DNA of 25,256 nt from an uncultured Prevotella sp. (GCA_934183135.1 CAKPRX010000024.1:1-25256); one strand, 5' to 3'. Positions 1-8,190 are shown, numbered from the stretch's first letter. Notes: generated by a model from the sequence alone, not told the origin. A program made the numbers and translations.

Positions 1-100
1 TGATATTGGCTATCATCTGCGAATGGTTAAACCATGGTTTTTCTTCTGGGCTCATTTGTATTCCAGCCTTTTGAGCAGGAGATAATGTTTCCTTTATCAT
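1..100 (-). CDS. N-terminal fragment of an unknown protein, runs off the window
   Basis: Reading the minus strand from the ATG at 100-98 gives 33 open codons up to the window edge, beginning MIKETLSPAQKAGIQMS and continuing with PEEKPWFNHSQ. A Bacteroidetes-type promoter lies about 55 bp upstream (TTG at 187-185, TATCTTTG at 163-156), which supports real expression. I do not recognise the family. The segment is clearly AT-richer than the operon beginning at 563, which suggests an accessory or recently acquired gene next to tRNA-Leu. The frame is also open for about 20 codons upstream of the chosen ATG but has no good start codon there, and that stretch overlaps the promoter. The function is unknown because most of the protein lies outside the window. 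Confidence 0.5.
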   Translation of the reverse strand, partial: MIKETLSPAQKAGIQMSPEEKPWFNHSQMIANI

Positions 101-155
101 CTTAGACGTATTTCGCTTTGTTCTAATTATATTTGGCTTATCGCCATTTTGCCTA

Positions 156-187
156 CAAAGATAACTGATTTTAATGAGAAAACACAA
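156..187 (-). promoter_or_regulatory. Bacteroidetes promoter of the truncated minus-strand gene
   Basis: On the minus strand, TTG (187-185) is followed after 21 bp by TATCTTTG (163-156), matching the Bacteroidetes -33/-7 consensus. The predicted start point is near 151, giving a leader of about 50 nt before the ATG at 100. Confidence 0.55.
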
Positions 188-250
188 CTATAGGGTTGTT
201 TTCTCTTTTATGTGTAAAAATAATATGTTGAAACTGATATTATGACACTT

Positions 251-302
251 TTGCCGAGGCTTATACAGGTAAACTCTTAATAACTCGGCAATAACTCGGC
301 AA
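251..302. repeat. Tandem 11-bp repeats with an inverted copy beside the tRNA-Leu gene
   Basis: Two adjacent copies of aataactcggc occupy 279-289 and 290-300. The core ctcggca has an inverted counterpart, tgccgag, at 252-258. The outer arms followed by tttta could fold as a weak plus-strand terminator. Short direct and inverted repeats next to a tRNA 3' end are also seen at integrase-binding regions, but no integrase gene is visible here. Confidence 0.4.
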
Positions 303-312
303 TTTTATAAAA

Positions 313-352
313 GCAAAAATCCCAACCGCTCATATTCAAGCAGTTAGGATTT
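313..352 (-). terminator. Rho-independent terminator of tRNA-Leu
   Basis: On the minus strand AAATCCTAACTGCT pairs with AGCGGTTGGGATTT through G-U wobbles, with a 7-nt loop, and runs into a T tract. It lies just past the tRNA 3' end and is placed to end its transcript. Confidence 0.75.
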
Positions 353-359
353 CTCGGGG

Positions 360-441
360 TGCGCCTGAAAGGACTCGAACCTTCACGGCCTAAACCACCA
401 GATCCTAAGTCTGGCGCGTCTACCAATTCCGCCACAAGCGC
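360..441 (-). tRNA. tRNA-Leu, anticodon UAG
   Basis: The minus strand folds as a complete class II tRNA. The acceptor arm GCGCTTG/CAGGCGC occupies 441-435 and 367-361 with discriminator A at 360. The anticodon arm is CCAGA-CTTAGGA-TCTGG, which gives anticodon UAG (Leu, CUN codons). A long variable arm typical of tRNA-Leu and the T-arm loop TTCGAGT follow. The CCA end is not encoded. It has its own promoter (TTG at 545-543, TATCTTTG at 522-515), leaving a 5' leader of about 70 nt for RNase P, and a terminator at 313-352. Confidence 0.95.
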
Positions 442-514
442 GATGAGAGTAAAGGTGGTGCAGGGGAAGCGCTATCAAATTTGCTTGAATTGCGGAGCCA
501 CTGCCTATCCTGTG

Positions 515-545
515 CAAAGATACGATAAAAAAATGGAAACGGCAA
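515..545 (-). promoter_or_regulatory. Promoter of tRNA-Leu
   Basis: On the minus strand TTG (545-543), a 20-bp spacer and TATCTTTG (522-515) form a full match to the Bacteroidetes housekeeping promoter. It sits between the end of the S41 peptidase gene and the tRNA. Confidence 0.7.
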
Positions 546-562
546 GGAGTAGAGCCGAAATG

Positions 563-1585
563 TTAGCGGGTGCTCAGTTTTTGGCGGGCTGTCTCGACAA
601 TGGTGTCTATGCCGCGCTGGGCATCATCGTCGGTGATACTGACGGTGTAGTCGGGGGCTATGCCGTCCTCGGTACTCTGGCGGTTGCGGTCATAGATGGG
701 ACAGGCAGAGAAGCGTACGCTCCAGCCACCGGGCAACTCGCTGCTGAAGGGCATGCCGGCTCCTCCCCCGGTCTGGTCGCCCACGGTAATGACCTGCGGA
801 CAACAGCGCATGTACTTGACAAACTCATTGGCAGCGCTGAACACGGCCCTGTTGGTAAGCACGGCCACCGGCTTGTGCCATCGCAGTCCATGGCTTGGGC
901 GCAACCGCTGTTCCTGGAGCGACGAGAAGTCGGAGTGCCCACGGCCCGTCTTGTGCTGGAAGTAGCCCACCGTTATCTCCTGATCCGTGAAACGGGCAGC
1001 CAGTTGCTCGGCCGCGGTGAGCAGGCCACCCGGGTTGCTGCGCACGTCAACAATCAGCGCGCGACAGGTAAGCAGATAAGAGAAGATGTCGTCCAGGTTG
1101 CCCTCGCCAAAACCACTGGCAAACGAGGCACAGCGTATGTAGCCGATGTTGTCGTCCAGGATGCGGTAGTATATGCCCGAGGCTATACGGTAGTCGGTGC
1201 CCAGATAGCGGCGCGACAGTGTGTCCGAGAAGTTGGCCGGATAATCCTCGTGCCAGGACCAGTTGCGGCCCACGTCGAAGGGCGCGTACAGGTTGACATG
1301 GCCATCGCGGAGCTCGCCGAGCATATTGCAGAGCACCTCGAACTGCTGGCTCTCAGTCATGTGGCTGTCCATCTGTTGCTTGTAGCGCTCGTGAACCTCG
1401 TCCCAGTCCACGCCCTTTTGTTCGAAGAAGCAGTAGTGCTCGTCCATGATGCGCCATAGAGCCTCAAAGTTGCCCTGGGGCGTGTCGGGCGCCTCGTCCT
1501 CGTCTACACAGGCTGTGGGCAGCGCCAGGGTGAGCAAGGCCGCTAACAGGGTGAGGGATAACTGCATTATGCGTGATGTGTTCAT
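563..1585 (-). CDS. S41-family peptidase, predicted lipoprotein
   Basis: A 340-residue protein beginning with a lipoprotein signal; LPTAC places the lipidated cysteine at residue 26, so it should be anchored in the cell envelope. The C-terminal half has the C-terminal-processing-peptidase fold. The strand motif VDVRSNPGG is at about 179-187, the nucleophile region NRAVFSAANEF has the probable catalytic Ser at 250, and GDQTGGGAGMP follows at about 269-279. An N-terminal helical region (about 35-100) resembles that of other Bacteroidetes S41 lipoproteins, and no PDZ domain is evident. The substrate is unknown. It is the last gene of a minus-strand operon: its ATG overlaps the stop of the DUF3316-like gene by 4 bp, implying translational coupling. 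The family call is firm, the role is not. Confidence 0.88.
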   Translation of the reverse strand: MNTSRIMQLSLTLLAALLTLALPTACVDEDEAPDTPQGNFEALWRIMDEHYCFFEQKGVDWDEVHERYKQQMDSHMTESQQFEVLCNMLGELRDGHVNLYAPFDVGRNWSWHEDYPANFSDTLSRRYLGTDYRIASGIYYRILDDNIGYIRCASFASGFGEGNLDDIFSYLLTCRALIVDVRSNPGGLLTAAEQLAARFTDQEITVGYFQHKTGRGHSDFSSLQEQRLRPSHGLRWHKPVAVLTNRAVFSAANEFVKYMRCCPQVITVGDQTGGGAGMPFSSELPGGWSVRFSACPIYDRNRQSTEDGIAPDYTVSITDDDAQRGIDTIVETARQKLSTR

Positions 1586-2403
1586 GGGTGCTGTATCTTC
1601 TTAATGCTGAATTTGCGGACTATGCCGACCACCAGGCCATGGCTGTAGTAGTGCGACTTGAGGTGGTTGACGCTGGCCTGACGGTAATCGCCCAGATAGC
1701 CTATGCGTACTGCGGTGTGGCCTATACGGTAGTCGAGCGTGAGCATCTGTCGGAGCGACGGGGCGTTGCCTATCCAGGTAGGAACGAGGTTGTGGTCGTA
1801 GTTGCCCTTGGTGAATATCTCGTAATACGACTGTCCGTAGTTGGGCGAGAACATCAGTCCTATCAGCGGGACGCTCACCTCGTAGCGCAGCGCCATGGGC
1901 CTGCGCGGAAAGAATGTGTAGGTGGCCGCCGCCGTGGGAGCCAGGCAGGCTGCGGCCCGCGCCTGGGCCGGGTTGTTAGAGTTGCGGGTGTTGTAGACAA
2001 ATCCTACCAGCGCGTCGATGTTGCCTCCGGCATCTATCCGTAGCCCGCTGCCCCGAAAGGCTATCTGTGCCACGCGCCGGTGCCATCCATACTGGAAGTT
2101 GTAGCTGCCCGCCATCTCGCCGCCCAGGCCCGAGCGGTTGTCCAGCAGGGCGAAGTTGCCCTGGTGGACAATCTCGCGAACCCACAGACTGCTGTCGGGG
2201 CGTTCGCGCAGGGTGTGCGACAGGTAGCACACCTCGGGGCCGCTGTAGTGCAGGGCCGACAGGTAAGTGTCGAGCACCCGCGCCTGGCCGACCGACACCA
2301 TACGCGCGTTGGTGATGGTGCGCTCGCCCTGGGCCATGGCTCCCGGAGAACCTATGAGTAGCAGGGCTACGGCCAGAAGATGCTTAGCTCTCGTCATGGT
2401 CAA
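1582..2403 (-). CDS. Exported DUF3316-like protein
   Basis: A 273-residue protein with a cleavable signal peptide (hydrophobic core, cleavage likely after AMA near residue 24). The rest is rich in short alternating strands with aromatic ends (YNFQYGWHRR, RYEVSVPLIGLMFSPNYGQS, LDYRIGHTAVRIGYLGDYRQ), compatible with a beta-barrel-like or periplasmic beta protein. The pattern YEVSVPL...NYGQSYYEIF...IGYLGDYRQ..VNHLK agrees with my recollection of the uncharacterised Bacteroidetes family DUF3316; this was not searched. It starts inside the last codons of the topoisomerase gene (20-bp overlap) and overlaps the S41 peptidase start by 4 bp, so the three genes are probably cotranscribed. No enzymatic residues are recognisable and the function is unknown. 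Confidence 0.75.
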   Translation of the reverse strand: MTMTRAKHLLAVALLLIGSPGAMAQGERTITNARMVSVGQARVLDTYLSALHYSGPEVCYLSHTLRERPDSSLWVREIVHQGNFALLDNRSGLGGEMAGSYNFQYGWHRRVAQIAFRGSGLRIDAGGNIDALVGFVYNTRNSNNPAQARAAACLAPTAAATYTFFPRRPMALRYEVSVPLIGLMFSPNYGQSYYEIFTKGNYDHNLVPTWIGNAPSLRQMLTLDYRIGHTAVRIGYLGDYRQASVNHLKSHYYSHGLVVGIVRKFSIKKIQHP

Positions 2404-5089
2404 AGAGATTGAGCTGGCCGGTTATTTCGTCGATGACCTGCTGCTGGCTTTTTCCGGCGTCGGGGTCCAGGTTGTTCCCACTGTCCCCACTGTCGGGCTC
2501 ACCGTCATCGCCCCCATTCTCCTGTGGGTCGGGCTGGCGCAGGGGCTCCAGTTCCTCTACGTGGTCTACCTCGTAGGTGGTTACGCGCTTGCCATGGGCC
2601 TTGATGCCCTTGACGGCAATAAAGCTCTCAGCGTCTATCTCCATGGGCTCGCGTACGGCGTCGGCCCCGCCGAAACTTACACGGATGCGGGGATAGGCCG
2701 TGTCCGTGAGCAGCACCAGCCGGTTCTTCGGGTTGTCGCCCAGCACACTCTGCTGCTTACGGGCGTACTCCATCTCGAAGCGCTTGATATATAGGTAGCC
2801 CTTGTTGTCCTCGTCGTAGAGCAGGGCCGTCCACACCTTGTGCGGTTCCCACTTCTCGATGGTGCGTATGCCCTCGCCGTAGTGGTTGTTCACGTCAAAG
2901 TTGGTAAAGTAGTACGAGCCGTCGTCCAGCAGGACGAGTATGCGGTCGTCGTCCGAGAACTCGCCCAGGTACTCGCCCCGCTCCTCGTAGTTGATGCGGC
3001 GTACCGAAGGCTCGTACCACACCTTGCGCCCTCCTAAGGTAGAGTGGCCGCGGCTCTTGAGCGATATGCGGTGTACGGGTTTCTTGGTGAGCAGGTTGCC
3101 CTTGGCGCTGCGGTTCTTGATGAGAATGGTCGAGAAGTCGCGCTCCAGGAAGATGTTCTGGCCGCGACGGCTGGAGCTGTCGGGTTCCAGCGTAACCTTG
3201 ATTACCTCGGCCTCGCCGTTGGGATTGGCGGTGAAGTACATCACCTTAGACCCCGCCGTGCCCTGGGTCAGGTCGTACTCCTTGTCGCGCGTACAGCTCG
3301 TCACGCTAAACCGCTTGTAGTAACACGGGCCGTGCCGGCCGTCGCGGTACACCACGTTGAAGACGGTGCGCGTGTCGTTCTTCTTGAACACCTGGGCCCA
3401 CAGCACGTTCTTGCCCACGAAGAGCTTGTCGGCCACCCGCACTATCTTGTACTTGCCGTCGCGGTAGAAGATGATGATGTCGTCTATGTCAGAGCAGTTG
3501 CATATATATTCGTCCTTTTTCAGTCCCGTGCCGATAAATCCCTCGGCCCGGTTGATGTACAGTTTCTCGTTGGCCTCTACCACCTTCGATGCCTCGATGG
3601 TGTCAAAGTTGCGTATCTCGGTCAGCCGTGGGTGGTCGGCCCCGTATTTCTGGATAAGAAACTCGAACCAGTTGATGGTTACGGCCACCATGTTGGCCAG
3701 GTCCTTGTCTATCTCGGCCACCTCGGCCTTGATGCGTGCTATGAGTTCGTCGGCCTTGTCCTTGTTGTACTTCAGGATACGCTGCATCTTTATTTCGAGC
3801 AGCCTCAGTATGTCCTCGCGCGTCACGGCCCGTATGAAGGCCGGCTTAAACGGCTCCAGCTTCTTGTCTATAAACGCCACGACAGCATCTTGGTCCGGAG
3901 CCTGCTCAAACTGCCGCTCCTTGTACATGCGCTCCTCTATGAAGATACGCTCGAGCGATGCGAAGAACAGCTGTTCCATCAGCTCGGCGCGCCTTATCTC
4001 CAGCTCGCGTTGCAGGAGGGCCAGCGTGCGGTCTACCGAGTGTCGCAGCACGTCGCTCACCGTGAGGAAGCACGGCTTGTCGTTCTCTATCACGCAGCAG
4101 TTGGGCGATATGTTTATCTCGCAGTCGCTGAAGGCATACAGGGCATCTATGGTCTTGTCCGGACTTACCCCCGGAGCCAGGTGTACCTGTATCTCGGTCT
4201 CGGCAGCCGTGTTGTCGTCTATCCGGCGCGCCTTTATCTTGCCCTTCTCTATGGCCCGGGTGATGCTGTCTATCAGGGTCGACGTGTTCTTGGAGTAGGG
4301 TATGTCGCGTATGACCAGCGTCTTCTGGTCCAGCTGCTCTATGCGCGCCCTCACCTTGACCACGCCGCCCCGCTGGCCGTCGTTGTACTTGGACACGTCT
4401 ATCGAGCCCCCCGTGGCAAAGTCGGGGTAGAGGGCGAAGTCCTCGCCCTTCAGGTAGGCGATGGCAGCGTTACATATCTCGGTGAAGTTGTGTGGCAGTA
4501 TCTTGGACGACAGGCCCACGGCTATACCCTCGGCCCCCTGGGCCAGCAGCAGCGGAAACTTTACCGGCAGCGTGATGGGCTCCTTGTTGCGCCCGTCGTA
4601 CGACAGCTGCCATTCGGTGGTCTTGGGGTTGAACACCGTGTCCAGGGCAAACTTGGACAGGCGGGCCTCTATGTATCGCGGTGCGGCCGCACGGTCGCCG
4701 GTCAGTATGTTGCCCCAGTTGCCCTGCGTGTCGATGAGCAGGTCTTTCTGGCCGAGCTGGACCAGCGCGTCGCCGATAGAAGCGTCGCCGTGCGGGTGGA
4801 ACTTCATTGTCTCGCCAACGATGTTGGCCACCTTGTTGTATCTTCCGTCGTCCATACGCTTCATCGTGTGCAGTATGCGGCGCTGAACAGGCTTCAGGCC
4901 GTCCTCGATGTGGGGCACGGCCCGTTCCAGGATTACGTAGCTGGCGTAATCCAGAAACCAGTTCTTGTACATACCCGACAGGTGGTGTACGGCCGAGGCA
5001 TCAAAACGGTCAGCGGGCTTGTAGTCAGAGTGTTGGTCGTTGGCCAGGCCCTCGTCTATCTCTTCATCTATCGTCTTGTCGTCGTCCAT
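2384..5089 (-). CDS. parC: DNA topoisomerase IV subunit A (GyrA/ParC family)
   Basis: A type IIA topoisomerase breakage-reunion subunit, which passes one DNA duplex through another to unlink chromosomes with a ParE-type ATPase not present here. The winged-helix region contains GLKPVQRRILHTM and KFHPHGDASIGDALV. The active-site tyrosine is in AAAPRYIEARL (Tyr139), and the C-terminal half (about 500-840) forms the beta-pinwheel region. No GyrA-box (QRRGG[RK]G) is visible, favouring topoisomerase IV over gyrase. The frame opens to an earlier ATG at 5143, but a TACCTTTG promoter box lies at 5120-5113, so the ATG at 5089 (901 residues) is preferred. The acidic tail ends in QLNLFDHDES, which looks like a sliding-clamp-binding peptide. 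It is the first gene of the operon with the DUF3316-like and S41 genes. Confidence 0.92.
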   Translation of the reverse strand: MDDDKTIDEEIDEGLANDQHSDYKPADRFDASAVHHLSGMYKNWFLDYASYVILERAVPHIEDGLKPVQRRILHTMKRMDDGRYNKVANIVGETMKFHPHGDASIGDALVQLGQKDLLIDTQGNWGNILTGDRAAAPRYIEARLSKFALDTVFNPKTTEWQLSYDGRNKEPITLPVKFPLLLAQGAEGIAVGLSSKILPHNFTEICNAAIAYLKGEDFALYPDFATGGSIDVSKYNDGQRGGVVKVRARIEQLDQKTLVIRDIPYSKNTSTLIDSITRAIEKGKIKARRIDDNTAAETEIQVHLAPGVSPDKTIDALYAFSDCEINISPNCCVIENDKPCFLTVSDVLRHSVDRTLALLQRELEIRRAELMEQLFFASLERIFIEERMYKERQFEQAPDQDAVVAFIDKKLEPFKPAFIRAVTREDILRLLEIKMQRILKYNKDKADELIARIKAEVAEIDKDLANMVAVTINWFEFLIQKYGADHPRLTEIRNFDTIEASKVVEANEKLYINRAEGFIGTGLKKDEYICNCSDIDDIIIFYRDGKYKIVRVADKLFVGKNVLWAQVFKKNDTRTVFNVVYRDGRHGPCYYKRFSVTSCTRDKEYDLTQGTAGSKVMYFTANPNGEAEVIKVTLEPDSSSRRGQNIFLERDFSTILIKNRSAKGNLLTKKPVHRISLKSRGHSTLGGRKVWYEPSVRRINYEERGEYLGEFSDDDRILVLLDDGSYYFTNFDVNNHYGEGIRTIEKWEPHKVWTALLYDEDNKGYLYIKRFEMEYARKQQSVLGDNPKNRLVLLTDTAYPRIRVSFGGADAVREPMEIDAESFIAVKGIKAHGKRVTTYEVDHVEELEPLRQPDPQENGGDDGEPDSGDSGNNLDPDAGKSQQQVIDEITGQLNLFDHDES

Positions 5090-5112
5090 AGTGTCAGTGA
5101 ATACTTCTTTTG

Positions 5113-5120
5113 CAAAGGTA
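5113..5120 (-). promoter_or_regulatory. -7 box of the topoisomerase IV operon promoter
   Basis: TACCTTTG on the minus strand; the -33 position carries a weak GTG about 20 bp upstream. The predicted start near 5107 gives an 18-nt leader and excludes the upstream ATG at 5143. Confidence 0.6.
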
Positions 5121-5249
5121 GTAAAGTTTTTGGTAATTTTCACACTTGCCGTTGAAAACTTTCGGGTGCAAATAATGGAAATCAGCTATAAAAAATGACA
5201 TTTTAGCGAGATTTAACGCTGCCTCCATAACCGCGCCGCCGATAAGTGC

Positions 5250-5257
5250 TAACTTTG
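5250..5257 (+). promoter_or_regulatory. -7 box of the GH106-like gene promoter
   Basis: TAACTTTG ends only 8 bp before the ATG at 5266, predicting an mRNA with a leader of a few nucleotides. No clear -33 TTG is seen at the usual spacing. Confidence 0.55.
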
Positions 5258-5265
5258 TCTTGATT

Positions 5266-8106
5266 ATGAAAAAGAAAGCTATACTCACTGTCTGCCTGGC
5301 CGCCTTGTCGGCCCTGCCCATGGCTGCCGATACCAGGCCCAAGGCCCTCTCGTCGTCGGCCCTGTATGCCCAGTTTCAGAACCCCGATGCCCGCTACCGT
5401 CCCTTTGTACGCTGGTGGTGGAACGGCGACGCCGTGGTGGGCCGCGAGCTGGTCCGCGAGCTACACCTGTTAAAGGATGCCGGCATAGGCGGTGTCGAGA
5501 TTAACCCCATATCCATGCCCTATGGCGCCGACCGCCACGGCTACAAGTCGCTCGACTGGCTGAGCAAGCCCTGGATAGCCGCCCTGGACACCACGCTTAC
5601 CGAGGCGCGCCGCATCGGCATGACGTGCGACCTGCTGATAGGCTCCGGATGGCCCTTTGGCTCCGAGACGCTGGCCCCCGAGGACCGCGCGTCGGTACTG
5701 CTTACCGCGGCCATTCCCCTGACCCCCGGCTTGCACTACGAGTTCTCCAAGTTCGACCTGTTCAGGCGTCTGGATCCCGGCGTGTCTATCACTAACCCGG
5801 CCCGCGAGCCCCACCTGGTGGTGGCCTACCTGGTGCCCGACTCCATCAACGACCTGCAGCAGGCCAAGGATGTCACCGCCGAGTTTGCCAAGGGCAACTA
5901 CAGCTTTGACACGCCCTCCGAGGGCAAGTACCAGCTCTACGCCATGGTCCAGTTCGACTCCTTCGCCTCGGTCATCAACGGTGCCCCCGGTGCGGCAGGC
6001 TCCATCCTGGACCACATGAACCAGGGTGCCGTGACCCGCTATCTTAACCACATGTACGACGCCATCCAGGCCAAGACCGGCCCCCTGTCGCGCTGGCTCC
6101 GCTCCTTCTTCGTCGACAGTATGGAGCTCGAGGGCACCAACTGGACCTCTGACTTCCGTGCCGAGTTCCTGCGCCGCCGTGGCTACGACGTTGTGCCATG
6201 GCTCCCGTTCACCATGTTCAAGGTGGGCCGCCTGGGCGATGTCGAGAGCTACACCTTCGGAGCCACCAAGGGCCCCGACTTCAAGAACCAGGTAGACCGC
6301 GTGCGCTACGACTTCGAGCTTACCAAGGCCGAGTTGCTCCAGGAACGCTACACCGACACCTTTACCCAGTGGTGCCGCGACAAGGGCGTCAAGTCGCGTG
6401 CCCAGGCTTACGGCCGTGGCTTCTTCCCGCTCGAGTCTTCGCTCTCGTACGACATTCCCGAGGGCGAGTCGTGGACTACTAACTGGCTGCGTCACCGCCT
6501 GGGCGAGGAGATGGGCGACCAGGACTACCGCCGTGGCCGTGGCTACACCATGATAGACAAGTACGTCTCCTCGGCCGCCCACCTTACCGGCAAGCGCCTG
6601 GTGAGCTGCGAGGAGATGACCAATACGTACCTGGTGTTCAACACGCCGCTGGAGTTGCTCAAGATAGGCACCGACATGTCGGCCTTCTCGGGCATTACCC
6701 ACTCGGTATGGCACGGCTTCAACTACAGCCCCCGCGACGTGGAGTTTCCCGGGTGGGTACAGTACGGCAGCTACTACAACGAGAAGAACACCTGGTTCCC
6801 CTACTGGAAGTACCTTAATAACTATCGCGCGCGTATGAGCAGCATCCTGCAGAATGTTGACATGTGTACCGACATGGCCATCCTGCCCCCTAACGCCGAC
6901 CTGTGGACCGAGATGGGTGTACAGACCGAGCCCTTCCCCCGCGACCTCAACGTTACCTACACCTCGCTCATCTGGGAGGCCATCCACAAGAACGGTGGCG
7001 GCGCCGACTACCTCTCTGAGCGTGTCATCGAGCAGAGCCAGGTGCGCGATGGCCACCTGTGCTATGGCCCCAAGCGGTACAGCACCATCTTCCTGCCCGA
7101 CGTGAAGGGCACCACCCAGGGCACGCTCGACAAGCTCCTGGAGCTGGTCCGTGGCGGTGGCCGCGTGTTCTGCATAGGCACCTATCCCCAGCGCTCGCTG
7201 GGTCTGAAGGACTACCAGGCGCGCGATGCCAAGTTCCGGGCCACCGTCGAGGAGCTGAAGAAGTTCCCGGACCGCTTCGTGCTGCTCGACAAGCCTGCCG
7301 ACGGCAAGTACCTGGAGTGGTACACGGCCGTGATGAACAGGTACCACCTCTCCCACTGTATCACCATCACTCAGCCCGACCGCTTTGTGCTGCAGAACCA
7401 TTATAAGGCCGACGACCGCTCGGACCTCTTCCTCTTTGCCAACGTCAACCTTACCGACGCCAAGCAGACCGATGTCATCTTCCCCGAGAGCGTTACCCGC
7501 GGCCGCACGGCCTGGCTCTACGACCCTGCCGACGGCAAGCGCTATACCCTCAGGATGGACGGCCAGCGCCTGCACCTGGACCTCGCCCCGGCCGAGGCTT
7601 TCTTCGTGGTGTTCAACAACCTCAAGGGTGGCCAGGCTTACCGCCCGCTGCCCACCCAGGGCGACAACTACATAGAGCTGGACAGCTGGAGCGCCAGCCT
7701 GCACCATGCGCGCGAGGGCTGGACTAAGCATATCGAGATGAGCGACAGCCTGCAGGACCTCAAGAACACTCAGTTTGCCAACTTCATGGGCGACATTACC
7801 TATACCACTACCTTCAACATCAGTGGCGACACGCTGCCCCGTTACCTCAACCTCGGCAAGGTGTGCGAGATAGCCGACGTGAAGGTCAACGGCCGTCCCG
7901 CCGGTGTCAAGTGGTTCGGCCGCCGCATCCTCGATGTCAGCGGCCTGCTCCGCCGTGGCTCCAATACCATCGAGGTCAAGGTTACCACCCTTATGGGCAA
8001 CTACATGCATACCCTCAAGGACAACAAGGTGGCCCAGCGCTACGTTATCAAGCGCAACGCGCCCCTGCGCTCCATGGGGCTGCTCGGCCCTGTACGCCTG
8101 TACTGA
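5266..8106 (+). CDS. Secreted glycoside hydrolase, GH106-like (alpha-L-rhamnosidase family)
   Basis: A 946-residue protein with a signal peptide (MKKKAILT... cleavage near MAA-D at 21-22), so periplasmic or surface-exposed. RPFVRWWWNGD (Trp50-52) followed by ELHLLKDAGIGGVEINPI is characteristic of the large Bacteroidetes GH106-type hydrolases, whose characterised members release L-rhamnose from plant glycans. Acidic candidates in the catalytic barrel include DSMELEG (284-290) and CEEMTN (448-453); I cannot assign the acid and base by eye. The last 180 residues form a beta-sandwich like a GH2 sugar-binding domain (CEIADVKVNGRPAGV, YTTTFNISGDTLPRYLNLGK). The ATG at 5266 was preferred over an in-frame TTG at 5260. 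It is a single-gene unit with its own promoter and terminator and has no SusC/SusD neighbour, so the glycan target is unknown. Confidence 0.82.
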   Translation: MKKKAILTVCLAALSALPMAADTRPKALSSSALYAQFQNPDARYRPFVRWWWNGDAVVGRELVRELHLLKDAGIGGVEINPISMPYGADRHGYKSLDWLSKPWIAALDTTLTEARRIGMTCDLLIGSGWPFGSETLAPEDRASVLLTAAIPLTPGLHYEFSKFDLFRRLDPGVSITNPAREPHLVVAYLVPDSINDLQQAKDVTAEFAKGNYSFDTPSEGKYQLYAMVQFDSFASVINGAPGAAGSILDHMNQGAVTRYLNHMYDAIQAKTGPLSRWLRSFFVDSMELEGTNWTSDFRAEFLRRRGYDVVPWLPFTMFKVGRLGDVESYTFGATKGPDFKNQVDRVRYDFELTKAELLQERYTDTFTQWCRDKGVKSRAQAYGRGFFPLESSLSYDIPEGESWTTNWLRHRLGEEMGDQDYRRGRGYTMIDKYVSSAAHLTGKRLVSCEEMTNTYLVFNTPLELLKIGTDMSAFSGITHSVWHGFNYSPRDVEFPGWVQYGSYYNEKNTWFPYWKYLNNYRARMSSILQNVDMCTDMAILPPNADLWTEMGVQTEPFPRDLNVTYTSLIWEAIHKNGGGADYLSERVIEQSQVRDGHLCYGPKRYSTIFLPDVKGTTQGTLDKLLELVRGGGRVFCIGTYPQRSLGLKDYQARDAKFRATVEELKKFPDRFVLLDKPADGKYLEWYTAVMNRYHLSHCITITQPDRFVLQNHYKADDRSDLFLFANVNLTDAKQTDVIFPESVTRGRTAWLYDPADGKRYTLRMDGQRLHLDLAPAEAFFVVFNNLKGGQAYRPLPTQGDNYIELDSWSASLHHAREGWTKHIEMSDSLQDLKNTQFANFMGDITYTTTFNISGDTLPRYLNLGKVCEIADVKVNGRPAGVKWFGRRILDVSGLLRRGSNTIEVKVTTLMGNYMHTLKDNKVAQRYVIKRNAPLRSMGLLGPVRLY

Positions 8107-8158
8107 TGTCTGTAGGGCTGCGCGCTTTTGCCCCTCGCGCGTACCTTATATATATTAT

Positions 8159-8190
8159 AGCCCCTGCACTCATCCTGCAGGGGCTTTTTG
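8159..8190 (+). terminator. Terminator of the GH106-like gene
   Basis: AGCCCCTGCA (8159-8168) pairs perfectly with TGCAGGGGCT (8176-8185) across a 7-nt loop, followed by TTTTT. Confidence 0.9.

Noticed and set aside
101-160. Extension of the truncated minus-strand gene upstream of the ATG at 100
   Set aside because: The frame is open, but there is no ATG/GTG/TTG after the predicted transcription start.
359-1459. 366-codon plus-strand ORF across tRNA-Leu
   Set aside because: It runs through a complete tRNA gene and antisense to the S41 peptidase.
5090-5143. Upstream extension of parC to the ATG at 5143
   Set aside because: The extension overlaps the -7 promoter box at 5113-5120, so it would not be transcribed.
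3044-5155. 703-codon open frame antisense to parC
   Set aside because: It lies entirely over a conserved gene, has no promoter or family resemblance, and is explained by GC-rich codon use.
5470-8010. 846-codon open frame antisense to the GH106-like gene
   Set aside because: Composition is Val/Gly/Leu/His-rich shadow sequence; the plus-strand frame has clear signal peptide and domains.
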